From positions 1 to 35,417 of the forward strand of contig NZ_PSTT01000029.1 in NCBI RefSeq assembly GCF_002931235.1: DNA of 35,417 nucleotides, written 5' to 3'. The notes beneath the pieces were generated by a model. It did not search any database, was not told the origin of the DNA, and worked only from the letters and a program-made list of their open reading frames with translations. This stretch comes from Subtercola sp. Z020. GTDB lineage: Bacteria > Actinomycetota > Actinomycetes > Actinomycetales > Microbacteriaceae. The position numbers were made by a program, and so were the translations under genes. The first letter of the stretch is position 1. Each line of letters begins with the position of its first letter. Below, in pieces: positions 1 to 7,394 of the stretch.

Positions 1-63
1 ACACAATTCTAGCCCGCCACCCGCCCGGCGCTCGGGCCCCTCCGTCGCGGGCTAGAATTGTGT
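1..63. repeat. 17-bp perfect inverted repeat upstream of helD
   Basis: The arms at 1-17 (ACACAATTCTAGCCCGC) and 47-63 are exact reverse complements around a 29-nt loop. The loop holds a smaller hairpin (GCCCG 23-27 with CGGGC 33-37). The right arm contains TAGAAT (53-58), a good actinobacterial -10 hexamer pointing at helD, and by symmetry the left arm has the same hexamer pointing the other way. A run of five T follows at 70-74. It could be a symmetric divergent promoter or operator, or a terminator for a gene left of the window. The repeat itself is certain; its role is not. Confidence 0.75.
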
Positions 64-87
64 GCCGGATTTTTGAGGGGTGCAGAC

Positions 88-2379
88 GTGGTTTCTTCCG
101 AACTTGATCGCGAACGCGACTACGTTGCGAAGCTGTACGAGCGGCTCGACGAGCTGAGGGCCGATGCCCAGCGGCAACTCGAGCGCGTACACCGCCAAGA
201 CGTGGGCGGCAACCACCAGAGCCGGTCGGAGCGCGACGCTTTCGCCCGCATCTTCGAAGACCGCATCGTGCAGCTCAACGAGGTCGACGAACGGTTGGCG
301 TTCGGTCGGCTCGAGGTGGCGGCGGGCTCGGATGCCCGCCGTTCCGAAGACGGCAGCCCCGACGACAACACCCCCGACGACGAATCGCCCTACCGCTACA
401 TCGGCCGCATCGGCCTGCGCGACGAGAACCTCCGGCCCATCCTGCTCGACTGGCGCGTGCCCCAGGCGGGCCCCTTCTACCAGGCCACAGCGGCGACGCC
501 GATGGGCATCCGGTCGCGCCGTCACCTGCTGAGCCGGGGGCGCCGCATCGTGAAGATCGAAGACGAGGTCTTCGACTCGAGCTCCCTCACCGACGCCGAA
601 GCGAGCACGCTGCAGGGGGAGGGCGCGCTGATGGCGTCTCTCGGCGCCGAGCGCACCGGTCGCATGCACGACATCGTCGCGACGATCCAGGCCGAGCAGG
701 ATCGCATCATCCGCTCCGAGCTGCCCGGCGTGCTCGTCGTGCAGGGTGGCCCCGGCACCGGCAAGACCGCTGTCGCCCTGCACCGCGCCGCCTACCTGCT
801 CTACTCATACCGCGACAGGCTCCGCTCGTCGGGGGTTCTGGTCGTGGGCCCCTCGCGCGCCTTCCTGCAGTACATCGAGGCCGTGCTGCCGAGCCTCGGC
901 GAGACCGGCGTCGTGCTGGCGAGTGTCGGGCAGCTCTTCCCCGGCGTCGACGCCACTGAAGAAGACGTGCCGGAGGTCGCCGTCGTGAAGGGCGCCACGG
1001 AGATGGCCTCGCTCATCGAACGCGCCATCCGTTCCCGCCAGCGTGTGCCCGCCGAGCCCCAGGTGCTCGACGTCAACGGTGAGAGCCTCACCCTCGAACC
1101 GCAGGTCATCGCCACGGCCATCGCCCGCGCCCAGGAGAGTCGGAAGCCCTACAACGAAGCGCGCGTCACCTTCGTGAAGACGGCTCTCGCCGACATGACC
1201 CGCGCCCTGGCCGCGCAGCTGCGCTCACACGGCAACACGGTCGACGAAGACGACTACGGCATGCTCCGCGAAGACCTGCGCTCGGCCTACGACGTGCGTG
1301 TCGCACTGAACACCGCGTGGATTCCGCTCACCCCGCAGAAGCTGCTGCAAGACCTCTACGCGCGGCCCCAGTGGCTGGCCGACCTCACCCCGAACTGGAG
1401 CCCTGCCAAACGCGCACTGCTCCGCCGCGATCGCGACGCGCCGTTCACCGTCTCCGACATTCCGCTGCTCGATGAGGCGGCCGAGCATCTCGGTGAGCAC
1501 AACGATCGGAACGCTGCCGTCGACCGCGAGGCGAAGAAGCAGCGCAAGCGCGACATCGAGAACGCCGAGAACGCCATCCGCAACATGGATGTCGAGGGGC
1601 TCGTGCACGCCGAAGACCTCGCCGACACCTTCGCCGAGCAGGCCTCCCGGGGAACGACGGCCGAGCGCGCGGCCGGCGACCGCACCTGGACCTACGGGCA
1701 CGTCGTGGTCGACGAGGCGCAGGAGCTCTCGCCGATGCAGTGGCGGCTGCTGCGCCGGCGCGGTCCGCTGCGCTCGTTCACGATCGTCGGCGACATCGCG
1801 CAGGCGAGCGCGGCGTCGAGCGCACGCAGCTGGAACGAGGCCGTCGCGCCGCTGGTCGGCCGGGCCAGGCGCGGTGAGGGCTGGCGGCTCGAAGAGCTGA
1901 CGGTGAACTACCGCACGCCCAGCCAGATCGCCGAGGCCGCCCAGGCCATGGCCGAAGAGCACGGCCTGCCCGTCACGCGGTCGACGTCGGTGCGCGAGAG
2001 CCAGTGGCCGATCACGACCGTTCGCGCCTGGGCCGGCCTGCCGCCACAGGATGCCCTGCAGCAGGCCACGCTCGAAGCGGTCACGGCCGACCGTGCCATC
2101 GACTCGCTCGGAACCATCGGCGTCATCGTGCTGCCCGACAGCCTCGAAAGGACAGCGGCGACCCTCGCAGAGGCGATGCCGGGTGACGTGGGGATCGGTG
2201 CGTCGGGTCTCAGTAGGCAGGTGGCCGTGATGACACCGCAGGAGTCGAAGGGTCTCGAGTTCGATTCCGTGGTCATCGTGGAGCCCGACCGCATCCTCAG
2301 CGACATCCCCCGCGGCGCCTCGGCACTGTACGTGTCGATGACGCGGCCGACGCAGCGACTGACGTTCGTGGTTGGATAG
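88..2379 (+). CDS. helD: HelD-type RNA polymerase-associated ATPase (UvrD/Rep superfamily 1)
   Basis: This is a 763-residue superfamily 1 ATPase. Walker A is GGPGTGKT at about residues 220-227, Walker B is VVVDEAQE with D542-E543, and the UvrD-type C-terminal motif QESKGLEFD begins near 718. The N-terminus (ERDYVAKLYERLDEL) looks like the charged helical hairpin that HelD inserts into the RNA polymerase secondary channel. HelD proteins free stalled polymerase from nucleic acid, and some actinobacterial homologues (HelR) protect against rifamycins. The size is close to that of actinobacterial class II HelD. GTG at 88 is chosen because GAGGGG (75-80) lies 7 nt upstream; an in-frame TTG at 58 falls inside the inverted repeat. 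The FKBP gene follows after 4 nt, suggesting co-transcription. I saw no rifamycin-associated element upstream. A general DNA helicase role is the alternative. Confidence 0.85.
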   Translation: MVSSELDRERDYVAKLYERLDELRADAQRQLERVHRQDVGGNHQSRSERDAFARIFEDRIVQLNEVDERLAFGRLEVAAGSDARRSEDGSPDDNTPDDESPYRYIGRIGLRDENLRPILLDWRVPQAGPFYQATAATPMGIRSRRHLLSRGRRIVKIEDEVFDSSSLTDAEASTLQGEGALMASLGAERTGRMHDIVATIQAEQDRIIRSELPGVLVVQGGPGTGKTAVALHRAAYLLYSYRDRLRSSGVLVVGPSRAFLQYIEAVLPSLGETGVVLASVGQLFPGVDATEEDVPEVAVVKGATEMASLIERAIRSRQRVPAEPQVLDVNGESLTLEPQVIATAIARAQESRKPYNEARVTFVKTALADMTRALAAQLRSHGNTVDEDDYGMLREDLRSAYDVRVALNTAWIPLTPQKLLQDLYARPQWLADLTPNWSPAKRALLRRDRDAPFTVSDIPLLDEAAEHLGEHNDRNAAVDREAKKQRKRDIENAENAIRNMDVEGLVHAEDLADTFAEQASRGTTAERAAGDRTWTYGHVVVDEAQELSPMQWRLLRRRGPLRSFTIVGDIAQASAASSARSWNEAVAPLVGRARRGEGWRLEELTVNYRTPSQIAEAAQAMAEEHGLPVTRSTSVRESQWPITTVRAWAGLPPQDALQQATLEAVTADRAIDSLGTIGVIVLPDSLERTAATLAEAMPGDVGIGASGLSRQVAVMTPQESKGLEFDSVVIVEPDRILSDIPRGASALYVSMTRPTQRLTFVVG

Positions 2380-2383
2380 AAAC

Positions 2384-2755
2384 ATGACAGATCTCACCAC
2401 CAAACCAGAACTCGACGCTCCTGAGGGCCCCGCTCCCGAGTCGCTCGAAATCATCGACATCGTCGAGGGCGACGGCCCCGAGGCCTCAGCGGGCTCGACC
2501 GTCGACGTTCACTACCTCGGCGTCGACTACGAATCGGGCGACGAGTTCGACTCCTCCTGGAGCCGCGGCACGTCGATCAACTTCCCGCTCCGCCAGCTGA
2601 TCGCCGGCTGGCAGCAGGGCATCCCCGGCATGAAGGTCGGCGGCCGTCGCAAGCTCACCGTGCCGCCGGAGCTCGCCTACGGGCCCGCCGGCAGCGGTCA
2701 CGCCCTCTCGGGCCGCACGCTCATCTTCGTCATCGACCTCAAGGGTGTCAGCTAG
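2384..2755 (+). CDS. FKBP-type peptidyl-prolyl cis-trans isomerase
   Basis: This is a 123-residue single-domain FKBP with no signal peptide, so probably a cytoplasmic folding helper that isomerises Xaa-Pro bonds. The FKBP core starts near residue 30: VDVHYLG, then DEFDSSW, the pocket element LIAGWQQGIPGMKVGG, PPELAYG and the final strand TLIFVIDLKGV. The pocket aromatics and the acidic residue (Y of HYLG, D of DEFD, W of AGW, Y of LAYG) are all present, so it should be active. The ATG at 2384 lies 4 nt after the helD stop; an earlier TTG at 2372 would overlap helD. No strong ribosome binding site is seen, so translation probably depends on coupling to helD. The product is a common actinobacterial housekeeping protein. 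Confidence 0.9.
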   Translation: MTDLTTKPELDAPEGPAPESLEIIDIVEGDGPEASAGSTVDVHYLGVDYESGDEFDSSWSRGTSINFPLRQLIAGWQQGIPGMKVGGRRKLTVPPELAYGPAGSGHALSGRTLIFVIDLKGVS

Positions 2756-2779
2756 CAGCTGCGCTCGAACAGCTTGCGA

Positions 2780-4114
2780 TCAGGGGGTCGGCGCGAGAGC
2801 GTCGTACCCCCTGAACCGTCTGTTGCCCCGCACGATCGCCAGCACCAGCGCGACGATCAGCACTCCGCCCATCAGCGGCGGTACCCAGAGGAAAGCGAAC
2901 GCCGACAGAATGCCGATGTAGGCATCGCCGAGCCGCGGCCCGCCCGTCACCACCACCATGAAGACCCCCTGGATGCGGCCGCGCATCCCGTCGGGCACCG
3001 CTGCCTGCAGGATGGTGTTGCGGAAGATCGACGAGACGTTGTCGGCCGCGCCTGAGCCGGCGAGCATGATCGCGGCGATGAGCAGTGCCGGCAGATTCGC
3101 ATCCATGATCGACTCGGTGATCGAGTGCACGCCGTTCGATGCCACGAGCAGCACGATCCCGAAGCCCGCGATGAACAGGCCGTAGACCGTGATGGCCGTA
3201 CCGACAGCACGCCCCTGCCAGCGCACATGCCCGAGCCGGCCCGACAGGATGCTGCTGCAGAGCGCTCCGATCGCTGCGGCGGCCGTGAGGATGCCGACGG
3301 TGATCGCTCCACCGCCGAGCAGCACGGCGCCCACCGCGGGAAAGAGCACGCGCGGCTGGCCGAACGTCATAGCGATGATGTCGAGGATGAACGTCATCCG
3401 CACGTTCGGCGCCCCCCGGAGGAAGCGCATCCCGTCGACCAGCGATGCGAAGCCGGGGCGTTTCAGCACCCCTTCGGGCACGATCTTCGGCAGCGAGACG
3501 ATGCCCGAGAAGGCTGCGACGAAGAGCACCACGTCGACGGTGTAGGTCCATTGGAAACCGACGGTGGCCACGAGCACGCCCGCCAGCGCGGGCCCGATCG
3601 TGATCTGCGCGCCGACACTGATGCCGTTCAGGGCGGATGCGGCGGGCAGCAGTTCCTTCGGCAGCAGCCGGGGCACGATCGACTGCCGTGTCGAGCCGAT
3701 CACGACGGCGGCGACGGCGATGACGGTCGCGAGCAGGTAGAACGGCCAGACGAGGTCGACCTGCAGCCAGGCCAGGGCGGCGAGCACGGCGGTCGACGCC
3801 CACGCGACGACGCCCGCGACCAGGGCCACCATGCGCCGGTCGAACGAGTCGGCCAGAATGCCGCCGTAGAGACCGAACACGATCATCGGCAGCAGCGCGA
3901 TCACGCCGACGAGCGAGACCGCGAACGTCGACTGGGTGAGATCGTAGATGTGCAGCCCGACCGCCACGATGGTCATCTGGCCACCGATTCCCGAGATCGC
4001 CGCCCCGCCCCAGAGCCGGGCGAAGGCCGGGCTCCGCCTGAGCGGCGTAAGGTCGACGAACCGGCTGCGGGTCGGGGCGGAGTCGGTCGTCTGCTTCTCG
4101 GGGGTACCGCTCAC
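2780..4114 (-). CDS. MFS transporter, EntS-like efflux family
   Basis: This is a 444-residue polytopic membrane protein of the major facilitator superfamily, most like the EntS/MFS_3 drug and siderophore exporter group. It has many hydrophobic segments, a motif A-like loop (GGILADSFDRRM) after the second helix at about residues 85-96, and a cytoplasmic N-terminus rich in T, P and R. The substrate cannot be told from sequence. Its ATG overlaps the stop of the upstream acetyltransferase gene by 4 bp (ATGA), so the two are translationally coupled and probably share the promoter at 4489-4494. It converges with the FKBP gene across a 24-bp gap with no convincing terminator. Confidence 0.85.
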   Translation of the reverse strand: MSGTPEKQTTDSAPTRSRFVDLTPLRRSPAFARLWGGAAISGIGGQMTIVAVGLHIYDLTQSTFAVSLVGVIALLPMIVFGLYGGILADSFDRRMVALVAGVVAWASTAVLAALAWLQVDLVWPFYLLATVIAVAAVVIGSTRQSIVPRLLPKELLPAASALNGISVGAQITIGPALAGVLVATVGFQWTYTVDVVLFVAAFSGIVSLPKIVPEGVLKRPGFASLVDGMRFLRGAPNVRMTFILDIIAMTFGQPRVLFPAVGAVLLGGGAITVGILTAAAAIGALCSSILSGRLGHVRWQGRAVGTAITVYGLFIAGFGIVLLVASNGVHSITESIMDANLPALLIAAIMLAGSGAADNVSSIFRNTILQAAVPDGMRGRIQGVFMVVVTGGPRLGDAYIGILSAFAFLWVPPLMGGVLIVALVLAIVRGNRRFRGYDALAPTP

Positions 4115-4482
4115 AGCCCGAGGCGCTTCTGCACGGGCCCGGGAACGAGGTCGAGGAACTCGGTGTGCTTCCCGATGTAGTCCGCGATGAACGGGCAGAG
4201 CGGTACGACCGGCAGGTCGGATGCCCGGGCTGCCGTGAGTGCGTCGTGGGCGAGCGCACCGCCGATGCCGTGGCCCTCGAACTGCGGCTGAACCTCGGTG
4301 TGGGTGAACGTCAACTGGCCTGCGCGCAACTCGTAGTAGGCGATGCCGGCGAGTTCGCCGCGGAACCAGGCCTCGAAGCGCGACTTCTCGCGGTCGTCGC
4401 GCACGTCGACCGTGTCGCCGGTGGGCTGTGCACCGCCGTTCTGCCCGTCGCTCGTCGAACCGTCAGAAGATGTGAGTGGCAT
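4111..4482 (-). CDS. Small GNAT-like N-acetyltransferase (COG2388 type)
   Basis: This is a 123-residue single-domain protein of the short acetyltransferase family related to COG2388 (human GTLF3B type). The acetyl-CoA binding segment is TEVQPQFEGHGIGGALAHDAL at about 63-83, followed by VVPLCPFIADYIGKHTEF, the usual end of this family. The first 30 residues are a low-complexity S/G/D/T stretch. The substrate is unknown. The ATG is preceded by TATCGT and a 6-nt gap, which fits a leaderless transcript. It is the first gene of a two-gene unit with the MFS transporter and diverges from the thioesterase gene. Confidence 0.85.
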   Translation of the reverse strand: MPLTSSDGSTSDGQNGGAQPTGDTVDVRDDREKSRFEAWFRGELAGIAYYELRAGQLTFTHTEVQPQFEGHGIGGALAHDALTAARASDLPVVPLCPFIADYIGKHTEFLDLVPGPVQKRLGL

Positions 4483-4488
4483 GGATCA

Positions 4489-4498
4489 ACGATAACGT
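4489..4498. promoter_or_regulatory. Overlapping divergent -10 elements
   Basis: The 10 bases ACGATAACGT hold two TANNNT hexamers in opposite directions that share two bases. TATCGT (4489-4494 on minus) lies 6 nt before the acetyltransferase ATG. TAACGT (4493-4498 on plus) would start a 5' leader of about 29 nt carrying CAGGAG for the thioesterase. The two polymerases could not bind at once. No clear -35 boxes are seen. Confidence 0.55.
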
Positions 4499-4533
4499 CG
4501 GAAGACCCGTCCCGAATCTCTGCAGGAGCGAAT

Positions 4534-4983
4534 ATGACGATCCCCGACGCTGGGGCCCACGGCCTCTCCGGACTCGACCAGTTGAACGCCTGGATCGCCG
4601 CCGGCGACCAGCCCAACATCGGCCGCACGATGAACTTCGATCTCGTCTCGGTGGGCGCGGGCAGTGCGGTGTTCACGGGCACGCCCACGATCGAGGTCTA
4701 CAACCCGATCGGCTCCGTGCACGGTGGGTATGCCGCCGCGCTTCTCGACTCGGCCTGCGGCTGCGCCGTTCACTCCCTGCTGACGGCGGGGCAGGCGTAC
4801 ACGACCCTCGAGCTGAAGGTCTCCTACCTCCGCGGCATGACGCACGAGACCGGCGAGGTCCGTGCAGAGGGTCGTGTCATCAAGATGGGTGGGCGCGCGG
4901 CGTTCGCCGAAGCGAGGCTGATGGATGCCGCGGGAACCCTGTTGGCGACCGCGACCTCGACCCTGCTGGTGATCCAGCGCTGA
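4534..4983 (+). CDS. PaaI-family hotdog-fold acyl-CoA thioesterase
   Basis: This is a 149-residue single hotdog domain. The central helix signature NPIGSVHGGYAAALLDSACG at about 65-84 carries the HGG motif of PaaI/YdiI-type thioesterases, and LELKVSYLRGMT supplies the long strand that follows. The family hydrolyses acyl-CoA thioesters, often aromatic or medium-chain; the substrate here is unknown. The start is the ATG at 4534 because CAGGAG (4523-4528) sits just upstream. The open frame extends back to 4165, but that stretch runs antisense to the acetyltransferase gene and is not coding. An 11-bp duplication runs across the stop codon. Confidence 0.88.
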   Translation: MTIPDAGAHGLSGLDQLNAWIAAGDQPNIGRTMNFDLVSVGAGSAVFTGTPTIEVYNPIGSVHGGYAAALLDSACGCAVHSLLTAGQAYTTLELKVSYLRGMTHETGEVRAEGRVIKMGGRAAFAEARLMDAAGTLLATATSTLLVIQR

Positions 4984-5017
4984 CGCCGGCTTCGCGGCCG
5001 CCGGCTGCGCTGACGCC
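4977..5017 (+). repeat. Direct repeat across the thioesterase stop codon
   Basis: GCGCTGACGCC occurs at 4977-4987, where TGA is the stop codon, and again exactly at 5007-5017. The offset of 30 bp puts a second in-frame TGA downstream. Between the copies, GCCGGC and GCCGCCGGC can fold into a hairpin that may serve as terminator. Confidence 0.7.
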
Positions 5018-5037
5018 TGCTCGGGCCATGGCGCCGG

Positions 5038-5280
5038 TCAGGGGCGGGCGGAGTTCCAGTCGTCGGCGCGCTCGACGTAGCCGCTCAGAATCTCGATGAA
5101 GTCGTCGTCGGGCACGTGGTTGGGGTCGAGGTCGTACTTGTCGAGCTCCCGCTGCAGCCGCTCGATCTCCGAGTCGATCTCCAGAACGGCCAGGGCGTTC
5201 GACTGCACGTCGTCGAGGTTGACCAGCATGTCGAGGGCCTTCTCGATGTCGCTGCGGCCACCGAATTCGTAGTTGCTCAT
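5038..5280 (-). CDS. Small acidic protein of unknown function
   Basis: This is an 80-residue protein I do not recognise. It is strongly acidic, has no cysteine, signal peptide or membrane segment, and contains a probable short coiled coil (LEIDSEIERLQRELDKYDL) at about 33-51, followed by a D/P/H turn and a second helix. It is credible as a gene because it has normal GC3 bias, a clear ATG, and TAAACT placed 6 nt upstream, which fits a leaderless start. It diverges from the fluoride channel genes and shares a mirrored promoter region with them. No function can be assigned. Confidence 0.7.
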   Translation of the reverse strand: MSNYEFGGRSDIEKALDMLVNLDDVQSNALAVLEIDSEIERLQRELDKYDLDPNHVPDDDFIEILSGYVERADDWNSARP

Positions 5281-5286
5281 GCGCCG

Positions 5287-5314
5287 AGTTTAGAACCTCC
5301 GAACGTTCTAGGCT
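5287..5314. promoter_or_regulatory. Mirrored divergent leaderless promoters with TAGAAC-N8-GTTCTA palindrome
   Basis: The palindrome TAGAAC (5291-5296) / GTTCTA (5305-5310) lies between the 80-residue gene and fluC. Each half runs into a -10 hexamer: TAAACT on minus (5287-5292), 6 nt before that gene's ATG, and TAGGCT on plus (5309-5314), 7 nt before the fluC ATG at 5322. The two promoters therefore read TTCTAAACT and TTCTAGGCT as mirror images. The palindrome could be an operator; it is not a LexA box of normal spacing. Confidence 0.6.
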
Positions 5315-5321
5315 GGTGCCG

Positions 5322-5848
<527 letters not shown>

Positions 5849-5849
<1 letters not shown>

Positions 5850-6235
5850 TGGCTCCCCTTCTCGTTGCCCTGCTGGTCGCCGTGGGAGGCGGCGTGGGTT
5901 CGATGGTGCGGTTCGTGCTCGACAGCGTGGTGCGGGCTCGCTTCGGGGGCCGGTATCCGGTGGGAACCACCCTCATCAACCTCTCCGGTTCCCTGCTTCT
6001 CGGTCTGGTGACCTCGCTGGCGCTCGGCCAGCTGCTCTCCGCTGACTGGAGGCTGGCGCTCGGTACGGGCGTGCTGGGCGGGTACACGACGTTCAGTACG
6101 GCCAGCTTCGAGACCGTGCGCCTGGCGCAGACGGGTCGTATCGGTGCGGCGCTTCTCAATGGGTTCGGGATGCTCGTGGGCTCCGTCGTGCTCGCCGCGG
6201 CCGGGTTCTGGGCCGGCGTGCTGATCACGGGGTGA
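5849..6235 (+). CDS. crcB: Fluoride exporter FluC/CrcB, second subunit
   Basis: This is a 128-residue Fluc subunit, essentially only the four-helix channel domain. Motifs are GGGVGSMVRFVLD (helix 1), TTLINLSGSLLLGLV (helix 2, with the pore Asn) and GVLGGYTTFSTASFE (helix 3, the conserved TTFS break). Actinobacteria often encode two adjacent crcB genes whose products are thought to form antiparallel heterodimers. The TGATG junction with the first subunit argues for coupled synthesis in equal amounts. It ends about 100 bp before rpsO, and the rpsO promoter starts just after its stop. Confidence 0.92.
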
Positions 6236-6241
6236 CGATGC

Positions 6242-6247
6242 TAGACT
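6242..6247 (+). promoter_or_regulatory. Probable rpsO promoter -10 box
   Basis: TAGACT just after the crcB stop is a TANNNT hexamer; transcription would start near 6254 and give a leader of about 80 nt. The leader contains two small hairpins, GCCGT-cca-ACGGC and CACAC-agaag-GTGT, and ends in AAAAGGGG. Autoregulatory leaders are known for S15 in other bacteria, but I cannot match this one to a described class. Confidence 0.45.
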
Positions 6248-6334
6248 CACAAGGTTGCCGTCCAACGGCCGCGGAGAAAGAGAGCCCACACAGAAGGTGT
6301 CGGGCGCCGCGCAATGAGAGAAAAGGGGTCATCT

Positions 6335-6604
6335 ATGCCGCTAACGCCAGATGCCAAGAAAGCCATCATCGACGAGTACGCCACCCACCCGGGTGACACC
6401 GGATCTCCTGAAGTGCAGGTCGCCATGCTGACCACGCGCATTCTCGATCTCACGGAGCACCTGAAATTCCACAAGCACGACCACCACTCACGTCGTGGCC
6501 TGCTTCTGCTGGTCGGTCAGCGTCGCCGTCTTCTCGGCTACCTGCAGAGCGTCGACATCGAGCGTTACCGCTCGCTGATCGCTCGCCTGGGCCTTCGCCG
6601 ATAG
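6335..6604 (+). CDS. rpsO: 30S ribosomal protein S15
   Basis: This is an 89-residue protein, the normal S15 length, complete and typical: [22 protein letters not shown], then the rRNA-contact region [25 protein letters not shown] and the C-terminal [16 protein letters not shown]15 binds 16S rRNA early in 30S assembly. ATG at 6335 follows AAAAGGGG (6321-6328) at good spacing and matches the conserved N-terminus (the processed protein starts at PLTPDAKK). A strong hairpin terminator follows at 6621. rpsO next to pnp is the usual bacterial order; here two unrelated genes lie between them. Confidence 0.97.
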   Translation: MPLTPDAKKAIIDEYATHPGDTGSPEVQVAMLTTRILDLTEHLKFHKHDHHSRRGLLLLVGQRRRLLGYLQSVDIERYRSLIARLGLRR

Positions 6605-6620
6605 GTTCGCACTTGGTGGA

Positions 6621-6653
6621 TGGGCCGTTCTCCTGCGGGGGAGCGGCCCATTT
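6621..6653 (+). terminator. Intrinsic terminator of rpsO
   Basis: TGGGCCG (6621-6627) pairs with CGGCCCA (6644-6650), and the inner bases TCTCC can pair with GGGGA, giving a GC-rich stem followed by TTT. It begins about 17 nt after the rpsO stop. Confidence 0.8.
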
Positions 6654-6720
6654 CCATACCTGCTGCCTTCCATACCTGCGCGACACACCATGCCTCCCGT
6701 GAAACCATGCCTTCCCTGAA
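6652..6720 (+). repeat. Two adjacent short tandem duplications
   Basis: TTCCATACCTGC occurs at 6652-6663 and 6668-6679 (period 16). Just downstream, ACCATGCCTCCCGTGAA (6687-6703) is followed directly by ACCATGCCTTCCCTGAA (6704-6720), two mismatches in 17. The second pair duplicates the start codon region of the next gene; the first ATG copy (6690) is out of frame with the coding sequence. Confidence 0.75.
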
Positions 6721-7333
6721 ACGCCGTCGACTCCCGCTCTGGCGCTGGGACCCGTTCCTCGCGGCCCTCGTGCTCGGGCTCTCGCTGGTCGCCGCACTGT
6801 TCCAGCGCCTCGATCTGCCGGTGATCACGCCGATCGTCATGACGCTGCTGCTGGCGGTCGCGCTGGCCGCCGCACTCGCGCTGGTGCTGCCGCTCTTCGT
6901 GCCGAGGCTCCGCCGCGATGGCGAAGGGTCGCTGGCTCTGTCGCCGTCCACTGTTCTCGTGCCCGTGCCGGCCACCGAGGTCTTCCCGGTGGTCGACGGC
7001 CATCGGCACCAGACCAGCATCGAGGCGGCTGAGGCGCGGGGTGGCAGCCGGTTGACGGCCGTGCTGGTTCCCGGCGCCACGTCGTGGCTCGGCCGCGACC
7101 TGCGGGTCGCGGTCGACGCCCATGTCGGCGGGCGGCTGTACCGGGTGGGCTACCTTCCGCGGGAGATCGACCAGGCGACAGATGCCGCGCTCCGGCCCCT
7201 CGCGGAGCGGGGCGTCTACCGCACCGTGCCGGTGAGCATCCTGAACCAGAAGCGGCCCTACAAGCTGCAGGTCTCGCTCGGGCCGACGCTCGGGGAACTG
7301 CCGGAGTCACCGGAATCGGTGGACCAGGGCTGA
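6707..7333 (+). CDS. Membrane protein of unknown function, two helices
   Basis: This is a 208-residue protein with two membrane helices near the N-terminus (about 15-33 and 38-62), preceded by a basic KRRR segment, and then a soluble domain of about 140 residues. The soluble part is predicted to be rich in beta strands (VLVPGATSWLGRDLRVAVDAHVGG, VYRTVPVSILNQKRPYKLQVSL). I do not recognise the family. ATG at 6707 is taken because the sequence before it is made of tandem duplications and has no protein-like signal; no ribosome binding site is evident. The gene lies between the rpsO terminator and the convergent lysozyme gene, so it is probably a single-gene unit whose promoter I could not find. 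Confidence 0.7.
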   Translation: MPSLKRRRLPLWRWDPFLAALVLGLSLVAALFQRLDLPVITPIVMTLLLAVALAAALALVLPLFVPRLRRDGEGSLALSPSTVLVPVPATEVFPVVDGHRHQTSIEAAEARGGSRLTAVLVPGATSWLGRDLRVAVDAHVGGRLYRVGYLPREIDQATDAALRPLAERGVYRTVPVSILNQKRPYKLQVSLGPTLGELPESPESVDQG

Positions 7334-7364
7334 CCTCTGCCCTCCCCGGCCGCACCCGCAGGCT

Positions 7365-7382
7365 GCAGCGTTCGCGCGCTGC
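7365..7382. terminator. Possible shared terminator hairpin
   Basis: GCAGCG (7365-7370) and CGCTGC (7377-7382) form a 6-bp stem with a 6-nt loop between two convergent genes. There is no T-tract, so this is a weak call. Confidence 0.35.
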
Positions 7383-7394
7383 TGGGCCTGTCGG

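Noticed and set aside
58-87. Upstream TTG start for helD
   Set aside because: It lies inside the inverted repeat and overlaps the probable -10; the GTG at 88 has a proper ribosome binding site.
1-87. Rifamycin-associated element upstream of helD
   Set aside because: The inverted repeat does not resemble the known element; the consensus was not found nearby.
4165-4533. N-terminal extension of the thioesterase frame
   Set aside because: It runs antisense to the acetyltransferase gene and lacks hotdog-family sequence.
5291-5310. LexA/SOS box
   Set aside because: GAAC and GTTC are separated by 8 bases instead of the 4 expected for an actinobacterial SOS box, and the flanking genes are not SOS genes.
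5281-5321. Fluoride riboswitch before crcB
   Set aside because: The gap is only 41 bp, the mRNA looks leaderless, and the conserved riboswitch core is not visible.
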